Assembly: GCA_050014815.1 (NCBI GenBank)
Contig: JBEKCP010000049.1
Span: 1-17,632, forward strand
Source of the DNA: JBEKCP01 sp050014815
GTDB lineage: Bacteria > Planctomycetota > Planctomycetia > Pirellulales > Thermoguttaceae
Length of the DNA: 17,632 nucleotides
Direction of reading: 5' to 3'
In this document: positions 6,198 to 13,439 of the stretch, piece after piece
Layout of the letters: every line of letters begins with the position of its first letter
Numbering within the stretch: position 1 is the first letter of the stretch
The notes under the pieces: model-generated
Told to the model about the DNA's origin: nothing
Seen by the model: the letters and a program-made list of their open reading frames with translations, nothing else
Databases searched by the model: none
Program-made: the position numbers and the translations under genes

Positions 6198-7621
6198 AAC
6201 ATCAGGATGAAGTCGCAGGCCGCCAGGAGCTGCGAACTGTGGTTGCCGTCGCCGAATGGCAGGGCGCCGCCCGCGGGGTGATTGTCGTCGAATCCCGTAT
6301 GACCGCTATACCAGTCGTAGCGGATCTCGGGCCGGAGGAGCATGTTCGCCTGGGGTCGCCAGTTCAGGCCGCCGGTGACCGCGCAGAAGTTGCCGGCGAA
6401 GCCGCGTCCGGTCCAGGCGTCGACGCCCGGAATGTTGCCGGGCCCGGCGACCCTGGCGCCGTCCTCATCCCGGAACAACTCCGTCCGCAGGTTTGCCGAC
6501 CACTTGGGATTGATCGTGTAGAGGAGGTACTGGCAGATGCTGCCCCACTCGGCCTGGCCCCCGCCGACGGCGGCCGCGTCCTCCACGCCCAGGTTGTTGA
6601 CGAGGACGTACTGGAGCCGGTCGGTCAGTTTCTCCGTCACGACGAGGCTGGAGGCGAACCGGTTGTGCTGGCCGGCGGGGTCCTGGGGGCCGTTGGTAAT
6701 CGCGTAGGCGATCGTCGTCCGGCCGTCGCGCGTGCGGAAGCGGAATCCGCCCATGAAGTCCCATTTCTCGTTGTTGTCCTCGAACTCCATCCAGCCGCGG
6801 TGCATGCCGCCCTGCACGGAGAACTGCTCGGTCACCTTGTAATCGGCCAGCCAGCCGGTCACCAGCACCGGCGTGCCGTAGGGGTAGCTGTACGAGTGGG
6901 AATAGAACGGGTTGCCCGGGGCGGCGACGATTTCGTAGTCGAGGATGCTGGCCATGTGGCCCACCTTGACCGTCAGGTCGTTCCAGCCGACTTCGCCGTA
7001 GCACTGGGGGAGCACCATGCCGTAGTACTGGCCGTTGAAGCCGTTGATGCGGTCCTCCAGTCCGTGGTTGATCCCGAATCGCCAGTCGGTGCCCAGCAAC
7101 ATGTCGATCCGCCCGCCGACGTCGAAACCGCAGCCGTCCGTCTTGACCGGCCGCTCGAAGGCCAGCCACAGTTGGTTCATCTGGTATTCGTCATGGTCGT
7201 TGCAGGCCACCGGGCCGTTGATGTGGTTCTTCGGGTTGTCGTCGTTATAGGTGTACCCCTGCTCGAGCCAGCCGCTGATGTGGATGCCGTACTGGCCCAG
7301 CGGTTGCGGCAGGTGCCACGGTTTCCGCTCGCAGCAGCACGGGCAATCGGAAGAGGCCTGCGGCTGCGGTTGCTCGTCCCCCGCCGCCGTCTCCAAAGCG
7401 GTGACTGCAACGGACTTGTCCTGGAAGGATGTGTCTGAAGGCTGGTCGCCCCGCTGGGACGCGGACGGTTGGCCGTCCTCCGGGCTGAACGCGATCTTTT
7501 CCACCCGCTCGACCGGGCAGAACTGCAAACCGCCCGCCGGATTCTCGTCGCCGCGGACCGCGCAGGCCAGGCTGCCGATCCACGCCACACCCATCGTCGC
7601 AACAAGAGCCAATCGTGTCAT
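6194..7621 (-). CDS. Outer-membrane beta-barrel porin-like protein (Bbp2/OmpL-like)
   Basis: 475 residues. Signal peptide of about 21 residues (MTRLALVATMGVAWIGSLACA), then a low-complexity periplasmic segment with a cysteine cluster DCPCCCER (92-99), then a barrel-like region from about 110 to a C-terminal Phe (DFILMF), the usual outer-membrane terminus. Alternating aromatic strands such as ISGWLEQGYTYN, YGMVLPQCYGEVGW and NPFYSHSYSYPYG resemble the large planctomycete 'putative beta-barrel porin-2' family; that match is from memory. Role: probably outer-membrane passage of small solutes, substrate unknown. Paralogue of the next gene (shared KTDGCG, GGR.D, GTD.RF and FYSHSY motifs), 131 nt downstream of it on the same strand. 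Good Shine-Dalgarno, GGGGGGAGAAG. Confidence 0.8.
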   Translation of the reverse strand: MTRLALVATMGVAWIGSLACAVRGDENPAGGLQFCPVERVEKIAFSPEDGQPSASQRGDQPSDTSFQDKSVAVTALETAAGDEQPQPQASSDCPCCCERKPWHLPQPLGQYGIHISGWLEQGYTYNDDNPKNHINGPVACNDHDEYQMNQLWLAFERPVKTDGCGFDVGGRIDMLLGTDWRFGINHGLEDRINGFNGQYYGMVLPQCYGEVGWNDLTVKVGHMASILDYEIVAAPGNPFYSHSYSYPYGTPVLVTGWLADYKVTEQFSVQGGMHRGWMEFEDNNEKWDFMGGFRFRTRDGRTTIAYAITNGPQDPAGQHNRFASSLVVTEKLTDRLQYVLVNNLGVEDAAAVGGGQAEWGSICQYLLYTINPKWSANLRTELFRDEDGARVAGPGNIPGVDAWTGRGFAGNFCAVTGGLNWRPQANMLLRPEIRYDWYSGHTGFDDNHPAGGALPFGDGNHSSQLLAACDFILMF

Positions 7622-7707
7622 GACTTCTCCCCCCTAGAGCCGTTGGACAGCCGGCCGCACGCCACCCGCGACAGCATGGCGGGTCTCTCAACAGCGGAAC
7701 GCCGCTG

Positions 7708-7723
7708 CCTGCCTCGCGGCAGG
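7708..7723. repeat. Short GC-rich hairpin between the porin genes
   Basis: CCTGCC-TCGC-GGCAGG lies 30 nt past the stop of the upstream porin gene and about 87 nt before the next start. It may be a weak terminator or processing hairpin that sets relative output of the two porins, or another dispersed palindrome. No T-run follows. Confidence 0.45.
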
Positions 7724-7752
7724 CGGTGGCGTCCCTGGATAAAATCGGCGGG

Positions 7753-9159
7753 CTAGAACCTGACGATCAGGTCGGTCGCCCAGAGGAACTGGTCTTGGGT
7801 GGTGTTGTTTTCGAACACCGGAGCGGTCGAGTGGTCGTACCGCATCTCGGTCCGCACGACGACGTTCTTGTTCGGCTTGTAATTCAGGCCGAAGGAGAGG
7901 GCGCTGTAGTCGGACAGGGCCGGGCTGGTCGACGGCGGACCCACCGCCGAGACAACCACTCCGTCGCCGTCGTTGAACCACTCATACCGCATGCCGAACG
8001 ACCAGCAGTCGTTGATGTCGTAGAACAGGTAGTTGGCCACGCCGAACCAGTCGCCGTGGGCCCGGCCGCGCCGAACGACGACCGCGTGGTCCTGGTAGCC
8101 GTAATTGGTCTCCAGGGCATACCGCCAATTGCACCCGATCTTCTGCGTGAAGACCAGGCAGGCGTGGGTGCGGTTCCCGTTGATACCGGGGCTGACCTCC
8201 TGCTGCCCTATGAACGATTCGAAGGCCAGGGTCCGCCTCTGGTCGCAACTGGTCCAATTGAAGCCCCCCAAGACGCCAGGGTTGTCGGTGGGATTGTTCC
8301 AGTCGTTCCAGCCGTTGTCCATGCCGCAGTTCACGGAGAGCTGATCGTTGATCTTCTGGATCGCCATCCCGCCAGTCAGCGTCGTCGGCTGGCCGTAGAG
8401 GAACCCGTACGAGTGGGAGTAGAAGAAGTTTTCCGGGGCCATGACGCTCTCGTAGCCGCAAGGGGCCAGAAAATGCCCGAAACGGAACACCGTGTCGTTG
8501 CGGGCCACGTCACAGTACATCTGCGGCATGACCAGGCCGTAGAACCGGTTGTTGTTCCACTCGCTGTCCCATTCCGTTCCCTGGGCGACCTGCGGGAAGC
8601 GGCGATCGGTGCCGTAGAGCAAATCGCACCGGCCGCCAATGTCCCAGCCGCAGCCGTCGGTCTTCGTGACCTTCTCCATGATGAAGTAGAGTTGGTTGAG
8701 TTCGGCCTCGTTGGCGCGGTCGTTGTAACCCACCGGCCCGTTGAACTTTCTGCCCGGGTAATCCGGGTTCCAGGTGTAGCCTGCATCGACCCAGCCGCGG
8801 ATGTCGATCCCCTCGCACTTCAGCCACGGGCCATCGAAGAGTTTGAATGCCTCGCACTCGCAGCGCCCTTCGCAAGAGGTGCCTGCGCAACATGACGTGT
8901 CACAGCAGGTTCCTTGCCGGACCGCCACCTGCGACTGCTCCGCACCTTGGGCTGTCGAGGGCTTGTTGCTGGGCGATTCGGTCGCCGTGCCGCCGCTGGT
9001 CTCCTGGGCAAACGTCACATAGTCCTCCGACGCAAACGCCGCCGGCTGGACCGACGTCGGCTGGCGCAGCGGAGACGATATTGTCTGCTGTGCCATCGCC
9101 TGGCCCGACAGGACCAGTCCCAATAGACCGCCGGCGAGAAACCATTTCATCGTACACAT
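7753..9159 (-). CDS. Outer-membrane beta-barrel porin-like protein, Cys-rich N-terminus
   Basis: 468 residues. Signal peptide about MCTMKWFLAGGLLGLVLSGQAMA with likely cleavage after AMA, a Ser/Thr/Gln-rich linker, then seven cysteines in 18 residues (CC...CC....C...C.C, residues 85-102), then the barrel region ending in LIVRF. Shared blocks with the adjacent porin (FNGPVGYND, KTDGCGWDIGGRCDLLYGTDRRFP, FFYSHSYGFLYG) show tandem duplication followed by strong divergence. I chose ATG 9159 because GGAG lies 9 nt upstream; ATG 9150 is the next choice, and 9201 is less likely. A perfect 10-bp inverted repeat lies 47-73 nt before the start. Substrate unknown. Confidence 0.8.
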   Translation of the reverse strand: MCTMKWFLAGGLLGLVLSGQAMAQQTISSPLRQPTSVQPAAFASEDYVTFAQETSGGTATESPSNKPSTAQGAEQSQVAVRQGTCCDTSCCAGTSCEGRCECEAFKLFDGPWLKCEGIDIRGWVDAGYTWNPDYPGRKFNGPVGYNDRANEAELNQLYFIMEKVTKTDGCGWDIGGRCDLLYGTDRRFPQVAQGTEWDSEWNNNRFYGLVMPQMYCDVARNDTVFRFGHFLAPCGYESVMAPENFFYSHSYGFLYGQPTTLTGGMAIQKINDQLSVNCGMDNGWNDWNNPTDNPGVLGGFNWTSCDQRRTLAFESFIGQQEVSPGINGNRTHACLVFTQKIGCNWRYALETNYGYQDHAVVVRRGRAHGDWFGVANYLFYDINDCWSFGMRYEWFNDGDGVVVSAVGPPSTSPALSDYSALSFGLNYKPNKNVVVRTEMRYDHSTAPVFENNTTQDQFLWATDLIVRF

Positions 9160-9205
9160 GGTCGACGACTCCGTTCTTGGCGTGAGTGAGAGACAATCCA
9201 TTGTT

Positions 9206-9232
9206 AGGACTGTTAGCGATCTTAACAGTCCT
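9206..9232. promoter_or_regulatory. Perfect 10-bp inverted repeat upstream of the porin pair
   Basis: AGGACTGTTA (9206-9215) and TAACAGTCCT (9223-9232), spacer GCGATCT. It is AT-richer than the dispersed hairpins and occurs once. It is either an operator for a dimeric regulator (half-site centres 17 bp apart) or a leader hairpin in the porin mRNA. The rest of the spacer 9233-9435 shows no gene. Confidence 0.5.
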
Positions 9233-9435
9233 GCTATCGGACCGCCGACTCAGGCCGATCCATGCTAAAAAGCCGGAAAACATGCAGAACTGGCAAGAAC
9301 GGACCGCCGGCCACGAAGACTCTACCGTCTGTAACAATAATGCGGCGTTTGGCGGAGTTAGACTCTAACGCGCGACGAATCTGTAGCCGCCAAACAATAT
9401 TCCCGTTCCCCGATGTTGGGGCGGCCGCTCTCGCT

Positions 9436-9476
9436 CCCCTCTCCCGCGTGCCGCAGCGGCACGAGTGGGAGAGGGG
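9436..9476. terminator. Strong stem-loop 3' of the glycosyltransferase gene
   Basis: CCCCTCTCCC (9436-9445) pairs perfectly with GGGAGAGGGG (9467-9476), and inside it CGTGCC pairs with GGCACG around GCAGC. It lies 43 nt past the GT2 stop in the direction of transcription. It may terminate that transcript, though no T-run follows. Similar 'CCCCTCTCCC' elements are, from memory, dispersed in many planctomycete genomes. Confidence 0.55.
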
Positions 9477-9518
9477 CCGGGGGTGAGGGAGTCTTTGGAA
9501 AACGCCGATCCAGCGGCA

Positions 9519-10280
9519 TTAGGCGCTGCCGGTGGACTCCTCCGCGATCGGCATCGACCGGACCCGCCGTCTGACTCGCGCCAGGCCGGCCAGAACGCCC
9601 GGCAATTCTCGCATCAGCCGGAGATGGCCGCCGGGGACTTCGTGCCAACTGATGGACACTTCGTCGCACCGGTACCCGAGCCGCTGGGCCATGGCCAACA
9701 ACTCCAGGTCGAACAGGTACCGCGACTCCTCGCAACGTTCGAACAGGCGCCGGCCCGCCTCCGCGCGAAACATCTTCAGCCCGCACTGCGGATCCCGGAT
9801 CGGCAGCCGGAGGATCCTGCCGGCCAGGGCGGCGAACAGGCGACCCGCGAGCCCCCGAATCCGGTTGCGGGACAGCCGCTGGTCGGGCCCCCGCACCAAT
9901 CGCGAGCCGACGGCCAGATCCGCACCGGCGCGGATCGCGTCGGCGAGGCGGCGTTCCTCCTCGATCGGGGCGGCCCCGTCGGCATCGGCGAACAGGAGCA
10001 GGCCGCCTCGGGCCGCGAGCATCCCGGTCCGAACGGCCGCCCCTTTGCCGCGGTTGGCGTCGTGCCGGATCCACTTCAGTTGGGGCCAACTCGCCGCGGC
10101 CGCCTCCAGCATCCCAGCCAGCCCGTCACGGCTCCCGTCGTCCACCACGATCACTTCGTAGCGGCGGCCGTAACGGCCCTCGATGTACGGCCGGATCGCC
10201 GCCAGGTAGGGCGGCAGCCGCGCAGCCTCGTTGTAGGCGGGCAGTACGAGCGATAGAATCACGTCCCCGGTCGGTACCAT
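9519..10280 (-). CDS. Family 2 glycosyltransferase, dolichyl-phosphate-glucose/mannose synthase-like
   Basis: 253-residue GT-A enzyme, probably transferring a hexose from a nucleotide sugar to a polyprenyl phosphate or similar acceptor at the membrane. Visible: SLVLPAYNEAARLPPYL (start of the nucleotide-binding fold), VDDGS (46-50), NRGKGAAVRTGM, DADGA with the metal-binding DxD (99-101), QCGLKMFRAEAGRRLF and SISWHEVPGGHLR. These order as in DPG/DPM-synthase-like GT2 enzymes; no membrane anchor is seen. Start: ATG 10280 has GGAG five nt upstream; the longer TTG start at 10295 would place this site inside the gene. Diverges from the discoidin-like gene. It could supply lipid-linked sugar to the GT-C protein at 11269, which is inference from proximity. 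Confidence 0.88.
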   Translation of the reverse strand: MVPTGDVILSLVLPAYNEAARLPPYLAAIRPYIEGRYGRRYEVIVVDDGSRDGLAGMLEAAAASWPQLKWIRHDANRGKGAAVRTGMLAARGGLLLFADADGAAPIEEERRLADAIRAGADLAVGSRLVRGPDQRLSRNRIRGLAGRLFAALAGRILRLPIRDPQCGLKMFRAEAGRRLFERCEESRYLFDLELLAMAQRLGYRCDEVSISWHEVPGGHLRLMRELPGVLAGLARVRRRVRSMPIAEESTGSA

Positions 10281-10350
10281 AGGCTCTCCAGCCAAGAGCT
10301 TATCGCGCGCGGGGCCCCTTGGAAAGGTCCCCGCCGGGCCTGTGTGTGGC

Positions 10351-10379
10351 TTGCGTCTGGCGATCGGGCGGTCTATAGT
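10351..10379 (+). promoter_or_regulatory. Candidate promoter for the discoidin-like gene
   Basis: TTGCGT (10351-10356), 17 nt, TATAGT (10374-10379), in the divergent spacer. The -10 matches five of six consensus bases. The -35 and spacing are identical to the tatC candidate. The leader would be about 65 nt and ends in an AGGAG site. Confidence 0.45.
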
Positions 10380-10450
10380 AGAGGAAAATGTGCGCCGCCA
10401 ACAGAGTTGCGGCGCAGGTTCTCATTTCTTTGAGTCGTAGAGGAGCAACG

Positions 10451-11188
10451 ATGAACCCGAAGAACCACCTGGTCCTGGCAACCATCCTGACCGTCCTGGC
10501 ATCCGGCCCGGTCGCATCGGTCCCGGCAAGGGCGGCCGAACGGCAGGCGCCGGCTGCCGGTCCCGACGGCCAGAAACTCGTCCCCGTGGAAGTGAAATTG
10601 CCCAAGGCCATGTTCCTCGGGACGCCCAAGAACATCAAGGCGGCCCCGACCCTTGAGAAATACTCGGAGAAACCCCGGCCGCCGTTCTATGCGCCCCAGG
10701 GCGTGACGAACCTCGCGGCGGGCAAGAAAGTCACCTCCAGCGACCCCAACCCGATCATCGGCGAGCTCAGCCTGGTGACCGACGGCGACAAGGACGGCGG
10801 CGACGGCAGTTTCGTCGAGCTCGCACCCGGCAAGCAGTGGGTCCAGATCGACCTGGAGAAGCCGGCCGACATTTATGCTGTTGTCGTGTGGCACTTCCAT
10901 GCCGAAGGCCGGGTGTATCACGGCGTCATCGTCCGCGTGGCCGACGATCCCGACTTCGCGCATGACGTCAAGACCGTCTTCAATAACGACTTCGACAATT
11001 CGACCGGCCTGGGCGTCGGCAAGGACCTGGAGTACATCGACGACTACCAAGGCAAGCTGATCAACGCCTGCAACCCCAAGGGCCAGCCGGTCCGCGGCCG
11101 GTACGTCCGCCTCCACTCCAACGGCAACACGTCCAACGACCAGAACCATTACATCGAGGTCGAGGTCTACGGCAAGCCGGCCAAATAA
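10451..11188 (+). CDS. Secreted discoidin-like (F5/8 type C) domain protein
   Basis: 245 residues. Signal peptide about 1-28 (MNPKNHLVLATILTVLASGP..., cleavage near ARA). After a charged linker (30-82), a discoidin-like beta-sandwich spans about 84-242: TNLAAGKKVTSSD, a D-rich loop VTDGDKDGGDGSF (109-121), WVQIDLEKPADIYAVVVWH (130-148), and the closing RYVRLHSNGNT...HYIEVEVYG. Such domains bind carbohydrate or surface ligands. The acidic loop suggests calcium, but ligand and role are unknown. ATG 10451 was chosen because AGGAG lies 6 nt upstream and the signal peptide begins here; the in-frame ATG at 10388 would prepend a non-signal stretch. The next gene begins 80 nt later on the same strand, after a dispersed repeat. 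Confidence 0.82.
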   Translation: MNPKNHLVLATILTVLASGPVASVPARAAERQAPAAGPDGQKLVPVEVKLPKAMFLGTPKNIKAAPTLEKYSEKPRPPFYAPQGVTNLAAGKKVTSSDPNPIIGELSLVTDGDKDGGDGSFVELAPGKQWVQIDLEKPADIYAVVVWHFHAEGRVYHGVIVRVADDPDFAHDVKTVFNNDFDNSTGLGVGKDLEYIDDYQGKLINACNPKGQPVRGRYVRLHSNGNTSNDQNHYIEVEVYGKPAK

Positions 11189-11231
11189 GGATAAAGGAGG
11201 AAGGCGGAAGGATGAAGAATGAAGGCGCAAC

Positions 11232-11257
11232 CGTTTAGCGGGCGGGCTTGCCCGCCG
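11232..11257. repeat. Repeat family B, single copy
   Basis: Same element as each arm at 153-222, starting CGTTTAGCGGGCGGGCTT. It sits 11 nt before the ATG of the GT-C gene and occupies the place where a ribosome binding site would be expected. Its hairpin would form right at the start of that gene's message. Confidence 0.85.
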
Positions 11258-11268
11258 TGCCGGCGCGC

Positions 11269-12972
11269 ATGAGCAACAACCTTCGAGGACTGTTTCTGGC
11301 CGCCGGCCTGCTGGCCGTGGTGGCCACGGCGGCATGGCTCCGCCTTCCGCATTTGGCGGCCCGGCCCATGCACGCCGACGAGGCCAACCAAGCCAAGAAG
11401 GCCGGCGACCTGTACGAGACGGGCATCTACCGCTACGACCCCGGCGATCATCACGGACCGAGCCTCTACTGGCTGACACTGCCCGTGATGTGGCTTTCCG
11501 GTGTCGAGGATTTCGCCCACAGCGACGAATCCGTCTACCGGCTCCTTCCGGCGGTGTTCGGCGTTGCGCTGGTGCTGCTGGTGCTCTTGATGGCCGACGG
11601 GCTCGGCGCGCCCGCGGTCCTCGTGGCCGCCCTGTTGACGGCCCTCTCGCCGGCGCTGGTCTTCTACTCGCGATACTACATCCAGGAGATGCTGCTGGTC
11701 ACGTTCGCGATGGCCGCCATCGCTTGCCTGTGGCGATATAGCCGCTCGGGCCGAGCCGGTTGGGCCATTGCCGCGGGGGCCGCCTTCGGCCTGATGCACG
11801 CCACGAAGGAGACTTGGGTCCTTTCGGCCGCGGCCATGGCGTCCGCCCTGGCGTTGACCCTCGCCTGGGGGCGGCTCCGCGACGGGGCCGACACCAGCCC
11901 GACGCGCAAGCGAGGGACCTGCTCGATTTCCCTCTCTCGCTTGCGCGTCGGGCTGGTGAAACTGCTCAGGGCGCGGATTTTCCAACATGGCCTGGCCGCG
12001 CTGGCCGCCGCATGCCTGGTGGCCGCGGCCTTCTACTCCGGCTTCGGCCAAGACCTGCACGGCCCGTGGGACTCGATCCGCGCCTACGTCAATTACTGGG
12101 ACCGCGGCCGCGAAGGCGGCCTTCAAGCGGAGCCGTGGCCCTACTACTTCCAGTTGCTCCTGGCCTGGCAGCCCGCCCGCCGTCTCTGGGCCCCGGACGC
12201 GGCGATCGTGCTCCTGGCGGCGGCCGGTTTGATCGGCTCGCTCGGGATGGGCGGGGTCAAGCTGACGCGCGGGGCCGGGCACCATGCGGAGCATGGTCGC
12301 GCCGCTAAACCCTTGTCGCTGCCTCTTGTCCGCTTCCTGGCCTTTTACGCCGTTATTCTCACGGCCCTCTATAGCGCCATCCCGTACAAAACGCCCTGGT
12401 GTGCGGTCGGCTTCCTCCATGCCATGGTGCTGGTGGCCGCCGCCGGGGCAGCGATGCTGATTCACGCAGCCCGCACGCGGAGTATGCCCGCTACTATGAT
12501 CGTTGCCGCGCTGCTCTTGGCGGCCATTGCCCACCTCGGCTGGCAATCGTACCTCGTGAATTTCCGCATCCCGGTCGATCGGCGGCACCCTTACGGCCAC
12601 TCCGCCACGTCGCCCGACATGTTGAAGCTTGCCGGTCGGCTCGAAGCGTTGGCCCGGGTTTCGCCCGAGGGGCACGACATGATCATCCACGTCGTAGTTC
12701 CGGACGACTATTGGCCGTTGCCCTGGTACCTGCGGCGGTTCAACCCGGACCGCGTCGGCTACTGGCGGGATGCAGCCGCGTGGCGGCGGGAGACTGCCGG
12801 TTCGCCGCCGCCCTCGGTAGTCCTCCTCTCGCCCGAGGTGTCGAAGGAAGTTGACGCCGGGCTCGGCGGGAAGTACAACAAGCAGATGATCTTCGGCCTG
12901 CGGCCGGAGGTGTTCCTCCTGGCCTACGTCCGCGATGACCTATGGCAGGCGCTGCTGGCCGCCGGCCGGTGA
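11269..12972 (+). CDS. TIGR03663/Agl23-like membrane glycosyltransferase (GT-C) with two in-frame palindromes
   Basis: 567-residue polytopic membrane protein. First span 7-24, then the extracytoplasmic loop RPMHADEANQAKK with an acidic pair (37-38) in the position of the GT-C catalytic Asp/Glu, then GIYRYDPGDHHGPSLYWLTLP, about ten more hydrophobic spans, and a soluble C-terminal domain (MIIHVVVPDDYWPLPWYLRR...). The loop matches the TIGR03663 family from memory. Such proteins are thought to use polyprenyl-phosphate sugars outside the membrane. Two stretches look foreign: TSPTRKRGT...LRVGLV (about 209-230), encoded by a 22-bp-arm palindrome, and GAGHHAEHGRAAKP (from about residue 333), encoded by a family A hairpin; both keep frame. 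ATG 11269 is preferred over TTG 11248, which lies inside repeat B. No ribosome binding site. Followed after 14 nt by the zinc-ribbon gene, so probably co-transcribed. Confidence 0.85.
   Translation: MSNNLRGLFLAAGLLAVVATAAWLRLPHLAARPMHADEANQAKKAGDLYETGIYRYDPGDHHGPSLYWLTLPVMWLSGVEDFAHSDESVYRLLPAVFGVALVLLVLLMADGLGAPAVLVAALLTALSPALVFYSRYYIQEMLLVTFAMAAIACLWRYSRSGRAGWAIAAGAAFGLMHATKETWVLSAAAMASALALTLAWGRLRDGADTSPTRKRGTCSISLSRLRVGLVKLLRARIFQHGLAALAAACLVAAAFYSGFGQDLHGPWDSIRAYVNYWDRGREGGLQAEPWPYYFQLLLAWQPARRLWAPDAAIVLLAAAGLIGSLGMGGVKLTRGAGHHAEHGRAAKPLSLPLVRFLAFYAVILTALYSAIPYKTPWCAVGFLHAMVLVAAAGAAMLIHAARTRSMPATMIVAALLLAAIAHLGWQSYLVNFRIPVDRRHPYGHSATSPDMLKLAGRLEALARVSPEGHDMIIHVVVPDDYWPLPWYLRRFNPDRVGYWRDAAAWRRETAGSPPPSVVLLSPEVSKEVDAGLGGKYNKQMIFGLRPEVFLLAYVRDDLWQALLAAGR
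11893..11957. repeat. In-frame 'SPTRKRG' palindrome inside the GT-C gene
   Basis: Perfect 22-bp arms at 11893-11914 and 11936-11957 with a 21-nt spacer. The left arm contains CCCGACGCGCAAGCGAG and encodes SPTRKRG; the right arm encodes SRLRVGLV. The peptide falls in a cytoplasmic or loop stretch between spans. I recall 'TSPTRKRGT' peptides from many unrelated planctomycete proteins, consistent with a dispersed DNA element and not a conserved protein motif. Confidence 0.85.
12277..12301. repeat. Repeat family A inside the GT-C gene
   Basis: GGGC then ACCATGC-GGA-GCATGGT (12281-12297) then CGCG, as at 9-36 and 3264-3290. It is followed by CCGCTAAAC (12302-12310), which resembles the inverted terminus of repeat family B, so the insertion may be a composite. 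Translation across it (GAGHHAEHGRAAKP) keeps the reading frame. Confidence 0.8.
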
Positions 12973-12986
12973 GGGGGGTGTTTGCC

Positions 12987-13319
12987 GTGGCGTACGATCC
13001 GCCTGATTCGCAGTCAGATCCTTTCAAGCCGCCCGCGATTCCCACCGCGGTCCACTGCATCCACTGCGGCCAGGAGTACGAGAGCTATCTGATGGAATGG
13101 CGAATCGAAGAGGGCTCCGACGGCCAGCAGCACGGTTTCTGGTGTTGTCCGGTCGACGGCTGCGACGGCCGGGGTTTCGGCTTCGACATCTTTCCGACCG
13201 ATCCCGAGTACCGCGACGAAAACGGCGGCTGGGTCTATGACGACGTCGAGGAAGACGAGGGAGGCGAGTCCGGCGAGGAGGACTTCGACCCCGAGGAAGG
13301 CGAGAACCACGCTGAGTAG
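12987..13319 (+). CDS. Small zinc-ribbon-like protein with acidic tail
   Basis: 110 residues, function unknown. Two cysteine pairs, HCIHCG (23-28) and WCCPVDGC (52-59), can make a four-Cys zinc site around a short beta hairpin (YESYLMEWR). FGFDIFPTDPEYRDENGGWVYDD follows, and the last 25 residues are almost all Glu, Asp, Gly or Ser. The layout resembles a conserved planctomycete hypothetical family as I remember it. GTG 12987 is chosen because GAGGGGGG (12971-12978) lies about 9 nt upstream, overlapping the GT-C stop; GTG 12978 and ATG 12942 are alternatives. Probably an operon with the GT-C gene. A hairpin (13340-13390) lies 20 nt past the stop. Confidence 0.75.
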   Translation: MAYDPPDSQSDPFKPPAIPTAVHCIHCGQEYESYLMEWRIEEGSDGQQHGFWCCPVDGCDGRGFGFDIFPTDPEYRDENGGWVYDDVEEDEGGESGEEDFDPEEGENHAE

Positions 13320-13339
13320 GATAGCCTGACGCGGGGAGC

Positions 13340-13390
13340 GGCCGGTCGTTCGCCCGCGGGCATCCCGCCAACGGGTTGACGCGACCGGCC
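13340..13390 (+). terminator. Stem-loop after the zinc-ribbon gene
   Basis: GGCCGGTCG (13340-13348) pairs with CGACCGGCC (13382-13390) across a GC-rich loop. It begins 20 nt past the stop codon. No T-run follows, so it is more a 3' end protector or factor-dependent stop than a textbook terminator. Its right arm overlaps the spacer of the promoter at 13376-13405. Confidence 0.45.
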
Positions 13391-13405
13391 AACCCAACGT
13401 ACAAT
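13376..13405 (+). promoter_or_regulatory. Near-consensus sigma-70-type promoter
   Basis: TTGACG (13376-13381), 18 nt, TACAAT (13400-13405): five of six matches in both boxes, the best promoter in the window. Transcription would start near 13412 and cover 13440-13652 and the frameshifted gene at 13674. Confidence 0.55.
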
Positions 13406-13439
13406 AAATGCGTTTGGAGCGTGTTGTTCCGAAGTTGCA

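Noticed and set aside
7726..8895. 389-codon ORF on the plus strand
   Set aside because: Antisense to the second porin gene, whose signal peptide, paralogue match and C-terminal Phe identify the real coding strand.
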